Source of the DNA: Candidatus Methanomethylophilaceae archaeon
GTDB lineage: Archaea > Thermoplasmatota > Thermoplasmata > Methanomassiliicoccales > Methanomethylophilaceae
Reading direction: 5' to 3'
DNA: 6,227 bases
Assembly: GCA_017475875.1 (NCBI GenBank)
Contig: JAFVET010000036.1
Location: 1-6,227 of the forward strand
The notes beneath the pieces are model-generated. The model ran no database searches. It saw only the letters and a program-made list of their open reading frames with translations, and had not been told where the DNA came from. The translations under genes and the position numbers were made by a program. This document shows, piece by piece, positions 1 through 5,625 of the stretch. The first letter of the stretch is position 1, and every line of letters starts with the position of its first letter.

Positions 1-133
1 CGACACATCCGCGACCATTGTCCCATGAAAGGGGACAGGACGCGCACATGTCGTTCATCTCGTCGAACGAAAGGCAGTCCCATCCGGTGACCGTGTCGCG
101 CCCTCCGGAAGCTGCGACCGCTTTGGACCTCAC
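1..133 (-). CDS. Cys-rich hypothetical protein, partial (runs off the window)
   Basis: I do not recognise this gene. From a GTG at 133 the minus strand stays open to the window edge (44 codons). It encodes a stretch with Cys at about residues 19, 29, 32 and 42, including the string MCASCPLSWDNGRGCV. Spacing is C-x9-C-x2-C-x9-C, which could hold a metal or an Fe-S cluster (inference). About 70% of third codon positions are G or C, as in neighbouring genes, whereas the competing frame from an ATG at 164 is near 50% and Arg-rich. The start is uncertain: a GAGGGTG at 145-151 lies 11 nt before the GTG, slightly far, and ATGs at 58 and 49 have no ribosome site. The frame is the same as the upstream 96-aa gene, with a TGA at 166-164 between them, so this may be the rest of that gene after a nonsense change. 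Confidence 0.4.
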   Translation of the reverse strand, partial: MRSKAVAASGGRDTVTGWDCLSFDEMNDMCASCPLSWDNGRGCV

Positions 134-163
134 GTCCCCGAGCGCACCCTCGAGCAGGACCCA

Positions 164-454
164 TCAGGTGGTCTCCCTGACCGCCAGCGGCTCCAGGATC
201 TTCCTGTCCTCGTCCTTCTTGACCTTGTCCATGTAGACGGCGTCGGTCTCGGCGTTGATGCGGTTCCTCTTGAGGAACGCGTCCCAGTCCCCGACCGCCC
301 CCTTGGCGGTTTCGAGGTCCACTTTGATGTCATATTCGAGGTATTCCTCGAATCCCGACGGATCGTCGAGATGCACCTTCCTGACGTCCCTGCGCAGGTC
401 CCGGCACGGAGCGATCGCCGAACCGGATTCGTCCAAACCTATGTTGATGCCCAT
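164..454 (-). CDS. Small soluble hypothetical protein, 96 aa (possibly truncated)
   Basis: I do not recognise the family. The protein is hydrophilic and charged, has one Cys (about residue 17), no signal peptide and no membrane helix, so it is probably cytoplasmic. The acidic middle (FEEYLEYDIKVDLETAK) and the Lys/Asp-rich VKKDEDRKILEPL look helical. It is the third gene of a minus-strand operon, 9 nt after the stop of the four-helix membrane protein. Its ribosome site (GAGGT, 465-461) overlaps that stop codon and sits 6 nt before the ATG, so translation is probably coupled. After its TGA the same frame continues with protein-like sequence (WVLLEGALGDVRSK) into the Cys-rich frame at the window edge. 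The product may therefore be a truncated form of a longer protein, or the start of a separate gene may follow. The reading frame itself is well supported; the function is unknown. Confidence 0.72.
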   Translation of the reverse strand: MGINIGLDESGSAIAPCRDLRRDVRKVHLDDPSGFEEYLEYDIKVDLETAKGAVGDWDAFLKRNRINAETDAVYMDKVKKDEDRKILEPLAVRETT

Positions 455-463
455 CTGAAAACC

Positions 464-1054
464 TCACTTGTATCTGCCTTTGACACGGATGTCGTCTTTG
501 CCGTCCCCGTCCTTCTTGCCCTTGCGGTCCTTGCGCTCCTTCTTCCTCTCCTCGCGGAACTTCTCGAGTTCGTGCTCCAGTTCCGCTTCCTCGCAGTCGA
601 GGTAGTCCGCGTAGATTATGGGGATGCTGAGCATCTTCAGCCCCACGAGTATCCCGACCATGAGGGTCAGCGTGATGCCGACGGTCATCTCCATGTCTCC
701 GATACGGAGGATCACTGCATCCCCGATCCGACCCATGTTCGTCACGAACAGCAGGTAACCGATGGATGCGAACAGCAACAGGACCCTCAGCAGCATGTGC
801 TTCCTCTCGCTCCTCGGGTAATAGAAGGCCAGGAACGATAGGATGGCCATGATAGGGCTGACGTACACGGACCTCATGAGCAACGATCTGAGATGTTCCA
901 GACTGATGAAGTCGATGTTCACAGGAAGGGTCAGGGAGCCGTCTATCCACATCACTACGAGCAGGGGCAGGACGCCGAGCAGCAGGAAGGTCACGATGCC
1001 GTGGACGGCCGCCTTGCCCGGGCGCTTCTCGAAATCCTTTTCGCTGAAGCCCAT
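464..1054 (-). CDS. Four-helix membrane protein with charged C-terminal tail, 196 aa
   Basis: I do not recognise the family. Four hydrophobic segments are visible at about residues 15-37 (ending LLVVMW), 60-79 (SPIMAILSFLAFYY), 86-106 (LLRVLLLFASIGYLLFV) and 122-147 (TVGITLTLMVGILVGLKML). After the last helix comes DCEEAELEHELEKF and then a Lys/Arg/Asp-rich tail (about 155-196) that probably forms a short coiled coil and a disordered basic end. Basic residues after helix 2 (PRSERK) and the very basic C-terminus suggest both faces are cytoplasmic by the positive-inside rule (inference). The ATG at 1054 follows the upstream stop by one base and has a GGGAGGCG ribosome site about 6 nt away, so the two genes are co-translated. 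Its partner upstream is an exported, membrane-anchored protein, which suggests a membrane complex, but no function can be assigned. Confidence 0.82.
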   Translation of the reverse strand: MGFSEKDFEKRPGKAAVHGIVTFLLLGVLPLLVVMWIDGSLTLPVNIDFISLEHLRSLLMRSVYVSPIMAILSFLAFYYPRSERKHMLLRVLLLFASIGYLLFVTNMGRIGDAVILRIGDMEMTVGITLTLMVGILVGLKMLSIPIIYADYLDCEEAELEHELEKFREERKKERKDRKGKKDGDGKDDIRVKGRYK

Positions 1055-1055
1055 C

Positions 1056-1991
1056 TCAAGCGCCTCCCTCGAGGGCCTTCAAGGCGTTTCCGAGCGCATG
1101 GAGCTGTTCGATGTCCATGTCGTACGTCGAATCGCCGATCTTGATGCCCATTCCATCGTCCGATTCCAGTCCCAGGAAATAATCCGACACCTTGCCATCG
1201 GGGACGGTCATGGTCATGGTCCTGTATCCGTCGTTCCCGACCGCGAACGTACACGCCCCTATGCTGCCGGTCGTACCGGGAAGCATGTAGCTGCACAAGC
1301 TGATCGTGTCGGTGCTTCCGTCGGTGGAGAACACCTCGTTCCCACCGTGGGATTTCGTCGTGGACCTCACGTCGAGGTCGAACGAGTTCGAATACGATGC
1401 GTCTATGTCAAGTTTCAGGTCGTAATGGGACGTGGCGCTGATCTCCCACAGAAGCCAGGGGATCACGAACTCCATGCTGGTCCTGCTACCCTCCTTCTCG
1501 GTCGTGGAAGTGAACCTGAGCGTGTTGTTCTCGTCGCCCATGCCCAGCATCGCGTCGATGTCCAGGGACTTCGTCAGGAACTGGTTGGAGACGACGGCCA
1601 CACGCAGTTTCATGTCGGTCTCGGAACTTACGGCCAACGCGGACTGCTCCTTCAGGTTCCTGTCGGAGTCGAGGGCGCGTGCGTGCGTCTCGCCGCTGGA
1701 CTTGACCAGCGCTGCAAGGGCCTGCATGTCCGTAGACGGATAGACCTGGGTTAGGTTGGATCCGTATTCCACATAGCCGCTCTCGCCGTTCGAAAATGCC
1801 AGATCAAGGTTCACAAGGAGCGTGTACTCGTCCATTTCCGTGAGGTCGTACTCGCTCGGCTGCGATATCTTCAACACGTCGTCATGCTGGAAATAGGCGA
1901 CGACCATCCCGATCGCAGGTAGGAAGAGCACAATGAGCACTACCGCCATGACGGACCAACAGGCCAGTCTCGCCGCGGTTCCACGTTTCAT
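1056..1991 (-). CDS. Membrane-anchored exported hypothetical protein, 311 aa
   Basis: I do not recognise the family. The N-terminus (MKRGTAARLACWSV) leads into a hydrophobic segment at about residues 10-33 (VLIVLFLPAIGMVVAYF), best read as a signal anchor or uncleaved signal peptide. The remaining about 275 residues are polar, rich in Asp, Ser and Thr with alternating hydrophobic residues (YDLKLDIDASYSNSFDLDV), as expected for an extracellular beta-rich domain. A more hydrophobic stretch, FVIPWLLWEI, lies near residue 180; it is too short to be a clear second helix. The protein opens the minus-strand operon. Its ATG lies about 24 nt after a TATA-like box and no ribosome site precedes it, so the mRNA is probably leaderless, as is common for first genes in many archaea. 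The stop is one base before the next start. A surface sensor, binding or structural role is possible but unproven. Confidence 0.82.
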   Translation of the reverse strand: MKRGTAARLACWSVMAVVLIVLFLPAIGMVVAYFQHDDVLKISQPSEYDLTEMDEYTLLVNLDLAFSNGESGYVEYGSNLTQVYPSTDMQALAALVKSSGETHARALDSDRNLKEQSALAVSSETDMKLRVAVVSNQFLTKSLDIDAMLGMGDENNTLRFTSTTEKEGSRTSMEFVIPWLLWEISATSHYDLKLDIDASYSNSFDLDVRSTTKSHGGNEVFSTDGSTDTISLCSYMLPGTTGSIGACTFAVGNDGYRTMTMTVPDGKVSDYFLGLESDDGMGIKIGDSTYDMDIEQLHALGNALKALEGGA

Positions 1992-2014
1992 AGGGCCGTC
2001 TAATGCTTTGCTCT

Positions 2015-2022
2015 CTATTTAT
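2015..2022 (-). promoter_or_regulatory. Archaeal TATA-like box for the minus-strand operon
   Basis: On the minus strand this reads ATAAATAG. Its centre is about 27 bp before the ATG at 1991, the usual archaeal TATA-to-transcript-start distance. The transcript should therefore start at or next to the start codon, which agrees with the missing ribosome site. The assignment is by motif and distance only. Confidence 0.5.
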
Positions 2023-2070
2023 CCGAATCCGTTGGAAACACGGAAACTATGACTGGTCGCACCATCCAAT

Positions 2071-2080
2071 GTATTAAAAC
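2071..2080 (+). promoter_or_regulatory. TATA-like box for the nitrogenase-like operon
   Basis: GTATTAAAAC is the only AT-rich run between the divergent minus-strand box and the fusion gene. About 25 bp further on would place the transcript start near 2100, leaving a leader of roughly 15-20 nt with the ribosome site at 2103-2110. It lies next to the GGAA-N6-TTCC palindrome, so a repressor bound there would be positioned to block transcription initiation. Confidence 0.45.
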
Positions 2081-2081
2081 G

Positions 2082-2106
2082 GGAAGAACGATTCCGAAGT
2101 CCGGAA
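2082..2106 (+). promoter_or_regulatory. Candidate operator: GGAA-N6-TTCC (NrpR-type) overlapping a second inverted repeat
   Basis: GGAA at 2082-2085 and TTCC at 2092-2095 are separated by six bases. NrpR, the nitrogen repressor studied in Methanococcus maripaludis, binds GGAA-N6-TTCC in nif and glnA promoters. The site sits between the TATA box and the expected transcript start. The right half also forms a second inverted repeat, TTCCG-N5-CGGAA (2092-2106), whose distal arm overlaps the ribosome site. That could be a second operator half or a small hairpin. Whether this organism has NrpR is unknown from the window. Confidence 0.4.
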
Positions 2107-2110
2107 GGTG
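2103..2110 (+). promoter_or_regulatory. Ribosome binding site that fixes the fusion-gene start at 2118
   Basis: GGAAGGTG lies 7 nt before the ATG at 2118 and matches the archaeal 16S tail (GGAGGTG) with one mismatch. It supports 2118 over the in-frame ATG at 2049, which would place the promoter elements inside the coding region. Confidence 0.65.
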
Positions 2111-2117
2111 CAGACGA

Positions 2118-4274
2118 ATGCTCCAAGTCGCGGTCTACGGGAAGGGCGGAATAGGAAAATCTACGATATCGGCCAACATCTCTGTGTCCCTGGCATCGAG
2201 AGGGTGCAAGGTACATCAGATAGGGTGCGACCCCAAACACGACTCGACGCGTCTCCTGATGGGGGGCGAATCCCAGACCACCGTGCTGGACTACGTGCGC
2301 ACCGTCCCCATAGGCAGGCGCAAGCTGGACGACGTCATCGTGAAGGGCACCGCTGGCGTCCTGTGCACCGAAGCGGGAGGTCCGGAACCCGGGATCGGAT
2401 GTGCGGGACGCGGGATACTCACCACGTTCGACACCCTCAGGAAACTGGGGGCCGACGACCTCGATCTAGACTTCAGGATCTACGACGTCCTGGGAGACGT
2501 CGTGTGCGGAGGTTTCGCGGTGCCGCTTCGCGGGGAATACGCCAACGCCGTCATCCTGGTGACCTCTGGAGAGTTCATGGCCATGTACGCGGCCAACAAC
2601 ATCATGAAGGGTCTCGCCAACTTCGACACCGGGAAACCGAGGCTTCTGGGCGTGGTCCTCAACTGCCGTGGTGTGGAGAACGAGGAGGCGTCCGTAAGGG
2701 CGTTCGCAGAGGCCGCCGGAACCAAGGTCATAGCCGTCATCCCGCGCGACGGGAAGTTCCGCGAGGCGGAATCCGCAGGGAAGACCGTTCGCGAGCTGTA
2801 CCCGGACTCCGTTCCGTCCAAGCAGGCCGACGCCATCGCCGACGCCATCGTCAAAGTGGCGGAGGGGAAGATGGAACTGACGTACCCCCATCCCCTGGAC
2901 GACGATCAGATGACCGACCTGGCCGCCGGAAGGCCGATACGCGCCCCGTCGGGGGAAGTACCGCAGGCCCGAATACTGTGCGACGGCTGTCAGGTGAAGC
3001 GCCGTACGTCCATCAAGGACACCGGCATGATGCAGTCGTGCGCCGCATACGGTGCCCTGGCGGCCTTCGCCAAGATGAACGACGTCGGAATAGTGCTTCA
3101 CGGACCGATGTCGTGCCTCCATCTGATGGGGACGACTCGCGGCAAGGCCGTGGTGGAACAGTTCCAGAAACACAGGTTCAAGGTACCGCCCGGCTACAAC
3201 ATGTACTGCTCGGGGATGGACGACTCGATGTCCATCTTCGGAGGCACCAGGCTTTTGGAAGAGACTTTGGAGAAGGCCGCGGCCGTCGGATACAGGGACA
3301 TAGCGGTCATAACCACCTGCATGCCCGGTATCATCGGCGACGACACGAAAGGCGTGGTGGAAACCGTGTCCGCGCGTCATCCCGGAACCAGGTTCCACAC
3401 CGTGCTCACCGACGGCGACATCAACGGCGAGTACACGGACGGTTTCATGATGGGCGCCAAGGCGATCGCCGGGATGATCGACGTCTCCCGTCCCCGCGGG
3501 AAGGGCATGGTGAACATAATCGGTTCGTCTTTCTACGACCTCCACACCCGCCGCCACCTCCACGAGCTCACCCGCGTGCTTTCGCTGTTCGGACTGAGGG
3601 AGAACTGCCGTTTCCTCGACGAGACCACCTCCGACAACATCATAGGGTACTGCGAGGCCGAGTTCGATTTCATGATCAACGACACGCGGGCCACCCGCGA
3701 GATGGCGGAGATCCTCAAGGAACGCACCGGCAGGGAACCTTTCCCGCTGCCGCTCCCGATCGGACTCTACGACTACGAGGAATGGCTGGAGAGGCTGGGC
3801 GAGGCCACGGGGCATCCCGAGGCGGCGAAGGTCGAGATAGCCGACGTCGAGAGGAGGTATGCCGCGTTCATCGCCGAGCACACCCCGAGGTTCCAGGGCA
3901 AGAGGGTCATCATGACCGCCAAGATGTACGGGAACCTGGACTGGCTGGTCGACCTGCTCCTCGACCTCAAGGTGGACCTCGTCAGACTGGGGTTCATGCC
4001 CAGCACGAGGAAGAACAAGGAGCGCCCCGTGTCGAGGCACGAATGCTCCTTCACGGAGGACTACTGGCTCGAAGACCTGGTCAGGGACATGGAGGAACTC
4101 GATCCCGACCTGCTGATATGCGACGTGGTCATGCCCATGAAGGGCAGATGCAGGTTCGCCAGGATGCAGAAGATCGGCATAGGGATAGACGCCGAACTGG
4201 CATACGCGGTGTACCTGGAAAACATGATGCGCCTCCCCAACAAGGAGGGATGGAGGGAGGTGGCGGGGCTATGA
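2118..4274 (+). CDS. NifH-like/NifD-like fusion protein of a nitrogenase-like (NFL) enzyme, 718 aa
   Basis: One unbroken frame joins an ATP-dependent electron donor to the catalytic subunit it normally docks onto. Residues 1-250 are NifH-like: P-loop GKGGIGKST (8-16), GCDPKHDST (36-44), GGPEPGIGCAGRG with Cys95 and Arg98, and DVVCGGFAVP with Cys130. Cys95 and Cys130 are the two ligands each NifH monomer gives to its bridging 4Fe-4S cluster. Residues about 285-718 are NifD-like (nitrogenase component 1 fold): Cys308 (QSCAAYGA), HGPMSC with Cys333, and TTCMPGIIGDD with Cys401 align with the three NifD P-cluster cysteines. The NifD FeMo-cofactor Cys and His positions are not conserved (INDTRAT at 520-526, IGIGIDAEL at 686-694), so this is not a nitrogen-fixing NifD. 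The linker has a CDGC pair (288, 291). The gene shares an ATGA overlap with its partner. Substrate unknown; F430-type, tetrapyrrole or thioether reduction are family precedents only. Confidence 0.93.
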   Translation: MLQVAVYGKGGIGKSTISANISVSLASRGCKVHQIGCDPKHDSTRLLMGGESQTTVLDYVRTVPIGRRKLDDVIVKGTAGVLCTEAGGPEPGIGCAGRGILTTFDTLRKLGADDLDLDFRIYDVLGDVVCGGFAVPLRGEYANAVILVTSGEFMAMYAANNIMKGLANFDTGKPRLLGVVLNCRGVENEEASVRAFAEAAGTKVIAVIPRDGKFREAESAGKTVRELYPDSVPSKQADAIADAIVKVAEGKMELTYPHPLDDDQMTDLAAGRPIRAPSGEVPQARILCDGCQVKRRTSIKDTGMMQSCAAYGALAAFAKMNDVGIVLHGPMSCLHLMGTTRGKAVVEQFQKHRFKVPPGYNMYCSGMDDSMSIFGGTRLLEETLEKAAAVGYRDIAVITTCMPGIIGDDTKGVVETVSARHPGTRFHTVLTDGDINGEYTDGFMMGAKAIAGMIDVSRPRGKGMVNIIGSSFYDLHTRRHLHELTRVLSLFGLRENCRFLDETTSDNIIGYCEAEFDFMINDTRATREMAEILKERTGREPFPLPLPIGLYDYEEWLERLGEATGHPEAAKVEIADVERRYAAFIAEHTPRFQGKRVIMTAKMYGNLDWLVDLLLDLKVDLVRLGFMPSTRKNKERPVSRHECSFTEDYWLEDLVRDMEELDPDLLICDVVMPMKGRCRFARMQKIGIGIDAELAYAVYLENMMRLPNKEGWREVAGL
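2861..2873 (+). promoter_or_regulatory. Possible internal ribosome site and ATG at the NifH/NifD junction
   Basis: Inside the fusion gene, GGAGG (2861-2865) stands 5 nt before an in-frame ATG (2871), codon 252, just where the last NifH-domain helix ends. Initiation there would make a free 467-residue NifD-like protein. The same bases encode AEGKM, so the match may be chance. Confidence 0.2.
4256..4263 (+). promoter_or_regulatory. Strong ribosome binding site for the NifK-like gene
   Basis: GGAGGTGG lies inside the end of the fusion gene, 7 nt before the ATG at 4271, and is a perfect match to the archaeal anti-Shine-Dalgarno. With the ATGA stop/start overlap it indicates efficient coupled translation, presumably giving balanced amounts of the two subunits. 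Confidence 0.75.
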
Positions 4275-5536
4275 GGCCTTTGCCGGACGGATTCAACGGT
4301 GCGATAATGGCGGTCGAGAGCATAGGCGACGCCATCGCGTTCCTCCACGGACCCGGCGGTTGCCGCATCAGGCACATGGTGCATTCCTGCGCGGTGCTCC
4401 CGAGGATGGAGGACGGCAGCGCGTACGTGTACAAACCGTACTTCAACGGGTACCAGAGGGTACCTGCGACGTACCTCGACGAATACGACTTCATCAACGG
4501 TGCGATGTACAAGTTGGAGGAGGGGCACCCCATCGTCCAGGAGGCCAAGCCCTCCCTGGTCGTCGTGATCGATTCGCCCGGGGCCGCCCTCATAGGCGAC
4601 GACCACCGTCACGCCATCCGCGAGCTCGGACTCGAGGACCGCGCCATCTTCATGGATTCGTCGCTGGTGTCGCTCCCGATGCCCGAATGCTACGGGAGGA
4701 CGCTGAGGGAGGTCCTGGAGTTCGTATCGCCTCAAAGGACGGGGGTCGTGGAGGGCGGGTTCAACCTCCTCGGCCTGTCGATCGTCGACAAGGACTGGGC
4801 GTACGCCCTGGAAGAGCTCCGCGGGATCTGCGAATCGATGGGGTTGACGTTCGTGTCCGCCCCCGGGGCGGGCGCCTCCTTGGACGATATGAGGAAATCG
4901 GTGAATGCGGAGTACAACGTAGTGATCTGCCCGGAGTTCTCGTCTCCCCTGCTGGAGTTCTACGAACCGATGGGTGTGAAGACGGTGAAGTCCCCCGCCG
5001 GGGCCCCCGTCGGATTCGACGCCGTCGAGGCGTGGATACGGACCATCGCAGAAGCCACAGGGAAGGACCCCGCACCTGCATTAGAAATGGTGCAACACCA
5101 AAAGAGGAAGGTCCTCACGAAGTTCCTTGGTATGAAATACAACTCGCTGAGGATCCGCGGACTGACGTTCTCCATCGCCGGTATCGGGTCCGTGGTGAGA
5201 CCGCTCACCGAGTGGCTGTACAACTACATGGGGATGGCCCCCCTCGCCGTGATGGCCGACGAAGGCTCCGACGAGACGCAGGTGGAGGCCCTGAGGGACT
5301 TCCTGGCCAGGACCGATTTCGACGTGGCGTTCGGGAAGGAACCGATAGAATCGGACGTGGTCCTGTGCGAGGGTATAACCGCGCTGACCATGGAGGCCAA
5401 CGGGACCTGCCTCATCGGCATCCCGATCGGCCATTCGTCCATGGGGCTGGACGACGTCATCCCCAGACCAGTCTACGGCATACAGGGATCGCTGTACATT
5501 TTGGACGAACTCCTGCACGGGGTGCGCATGTCGTGA
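4271..5536 (+). CDS. NifK/NifE-like partner subunit of the nitrogenase-like enzyme, 421 aa
   Basis: This is a nitrogenase component 1 family protein and the probable heteromeric partner of the fusion's NifD-like half. Family landmarks in order: NGAIMAVESIGDAIAFLHGP (9-28) with Cys31 directly after in GGC; DEYDFINGAMYKLEEG (70-85), like the DxxFGG..KL turn; IGDDHRHAI (108-116); VEGGFNLLG (160-168); and a C-terminal Rossmann-like domain (about 296-415) ending in IPIGHSSMGLDDVIPRPVYG. Of the three P-cluster cysteine positions only Cys31 remains; the first aligns with Asp6 and the third falls in DSPGAALIGDD with no Cys. It would thus give one ligand to a cluster held mostly by the other subunit. 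It is about 100 residues shorter than NifK, as other NFL subunits are. Start at 4271 is set by the ATGA overlap and a perfect ribosome site. NifK-like and NifE/N-like labels cannot be separated here. Confidence 0.9.
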   Translation: MRPLPDGFNGAIMAVESIGDAIAFLHGPGGCRIRHMVHSCAVLPRMEDGSAYVYKPYFNGYQRVPATYLDEYDFINGAMYKLEEGHPIVQEAKPSLVVVIDSPGAALIGDDHRHAIRELGLEDRAIFMDSSLVSLPMPECYGRTLREVLEFVSPQRTGVVEGGFNLLGLSIVDKDWAYALEELRGICESMGLTFVSAPGAGASLDDMRKSVNAEYNVVICPEFSSPLLEFYEPMGVKTVKSPAGAPVGFDAVEAWIRTIAEATGKDPAPALEMVQHQKRKVLTKFLGMKYNSLRIRGLTFSIAGIGSVVRPLTEWLYNYMGMAPLAVMADEGSDETQVEALRDFLARTDFDVAFGKEPIESDVVLCEGITALTMEANGTCLIGIPIGHSSMGLDDVIPRPVYGIQGSLYILDELLHGVRMS

Positions 5537-5585
5537 AAGAAAACACGTAAATACCAAAAATCCGGCCAACGGCGTTTACCGAAGG

Positions 5586-5598
5586 TTAATGTATATAG
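5586..5598 (+). promoter_or_regulatory. TATA box for the secreted-protein gene
   Basis: TTAATGTATATAG is the best TATA-like sequence in the window. A transcript start about 25 bp on falls near 5620, only a few bases before the ATG at 5626, so the mRNA is leaderless or nearly so. The 50 bp between the NifK-like stop and this box hold no convincing stem-loop or oligo-T terminator. Confidence 0.6.
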
Positions 5599-5625
5599 GA
5601 AGACACTTGACCCACAGTGATCCCA

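Noticed and set aside
1..164. ATG at 164 overlapping the stop of the 96-aa gene (TGATG)
   Set aside because: Despite a plausible ribosome site, the product is Arg-rich with only about half its third positions G or C, unlike the neighbouring genes; the alternative frame reads far better.
164..166. TGA recoding (selenocysteine or tryptophan) in the 96-aa gene
   Set aside because: TGA ends several other genes here (for example 4272-4274 and 5534-5536), and no adjacent structured element was evident.
228..1733. Other occurrences of GTAGACGG resembling the 22-bp repeat
   Set aside because: Only 8-9 bases are shared and they lie in unrelated contexts; expected by chance.
843..1754. 303-codon plus-strand open frame
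   Set aside because: It is antisense to two well-supported membrane protein genes; the minus-strand frames have real hydrophobic segments and ribosome sites.
2049..2117. In-frame upstream ATG giving a 741-aa fusion protein
   Set aside because: The added 23 residues do not resemble a NifH N-terminus, which normally starts right before the P-loop, and the region contains the TATA box, operator and ribosome site. ATG 2118 has a good ribosome site.
2466..4040. 524-codon minus-strand open frame
   Set aside because: It is antisense to the fusion gene, has His/Gly/Val-rich shadow composition and no recognisable motif.
2108..4270. Long Arg/Gly-rich open frame preceding the NifK-like gene in its own frame
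   Set aside because: It lies in another frame over the fusion gene, shows the Arg/His/Gly-rich composition of a GC-rich shadow, and only the part from 4271 has family motifs.
2118..5536. Genuine nitrogenase or F430 synthase (CfbCD)
   Set aside because: FeMo-cofactor ligands are missing and no nif genes are near; CfbCD is a separate NifH-like protein plus a single D-type subunit, not a fusion with a second distinct subunit.
4360..5550. 396-codon plus-strand open frame overlapping the NifK-like gene
   Set aside because: Arg/Gly-rich shadow in another frame; the NifK-like frame carries all the conserved motifs.
5537..5585. Weak inverted repeat GTAAA...TTTAC as a terminator
   Set aside because: Five-base arms with a long loop and no following T-run; not convincing.
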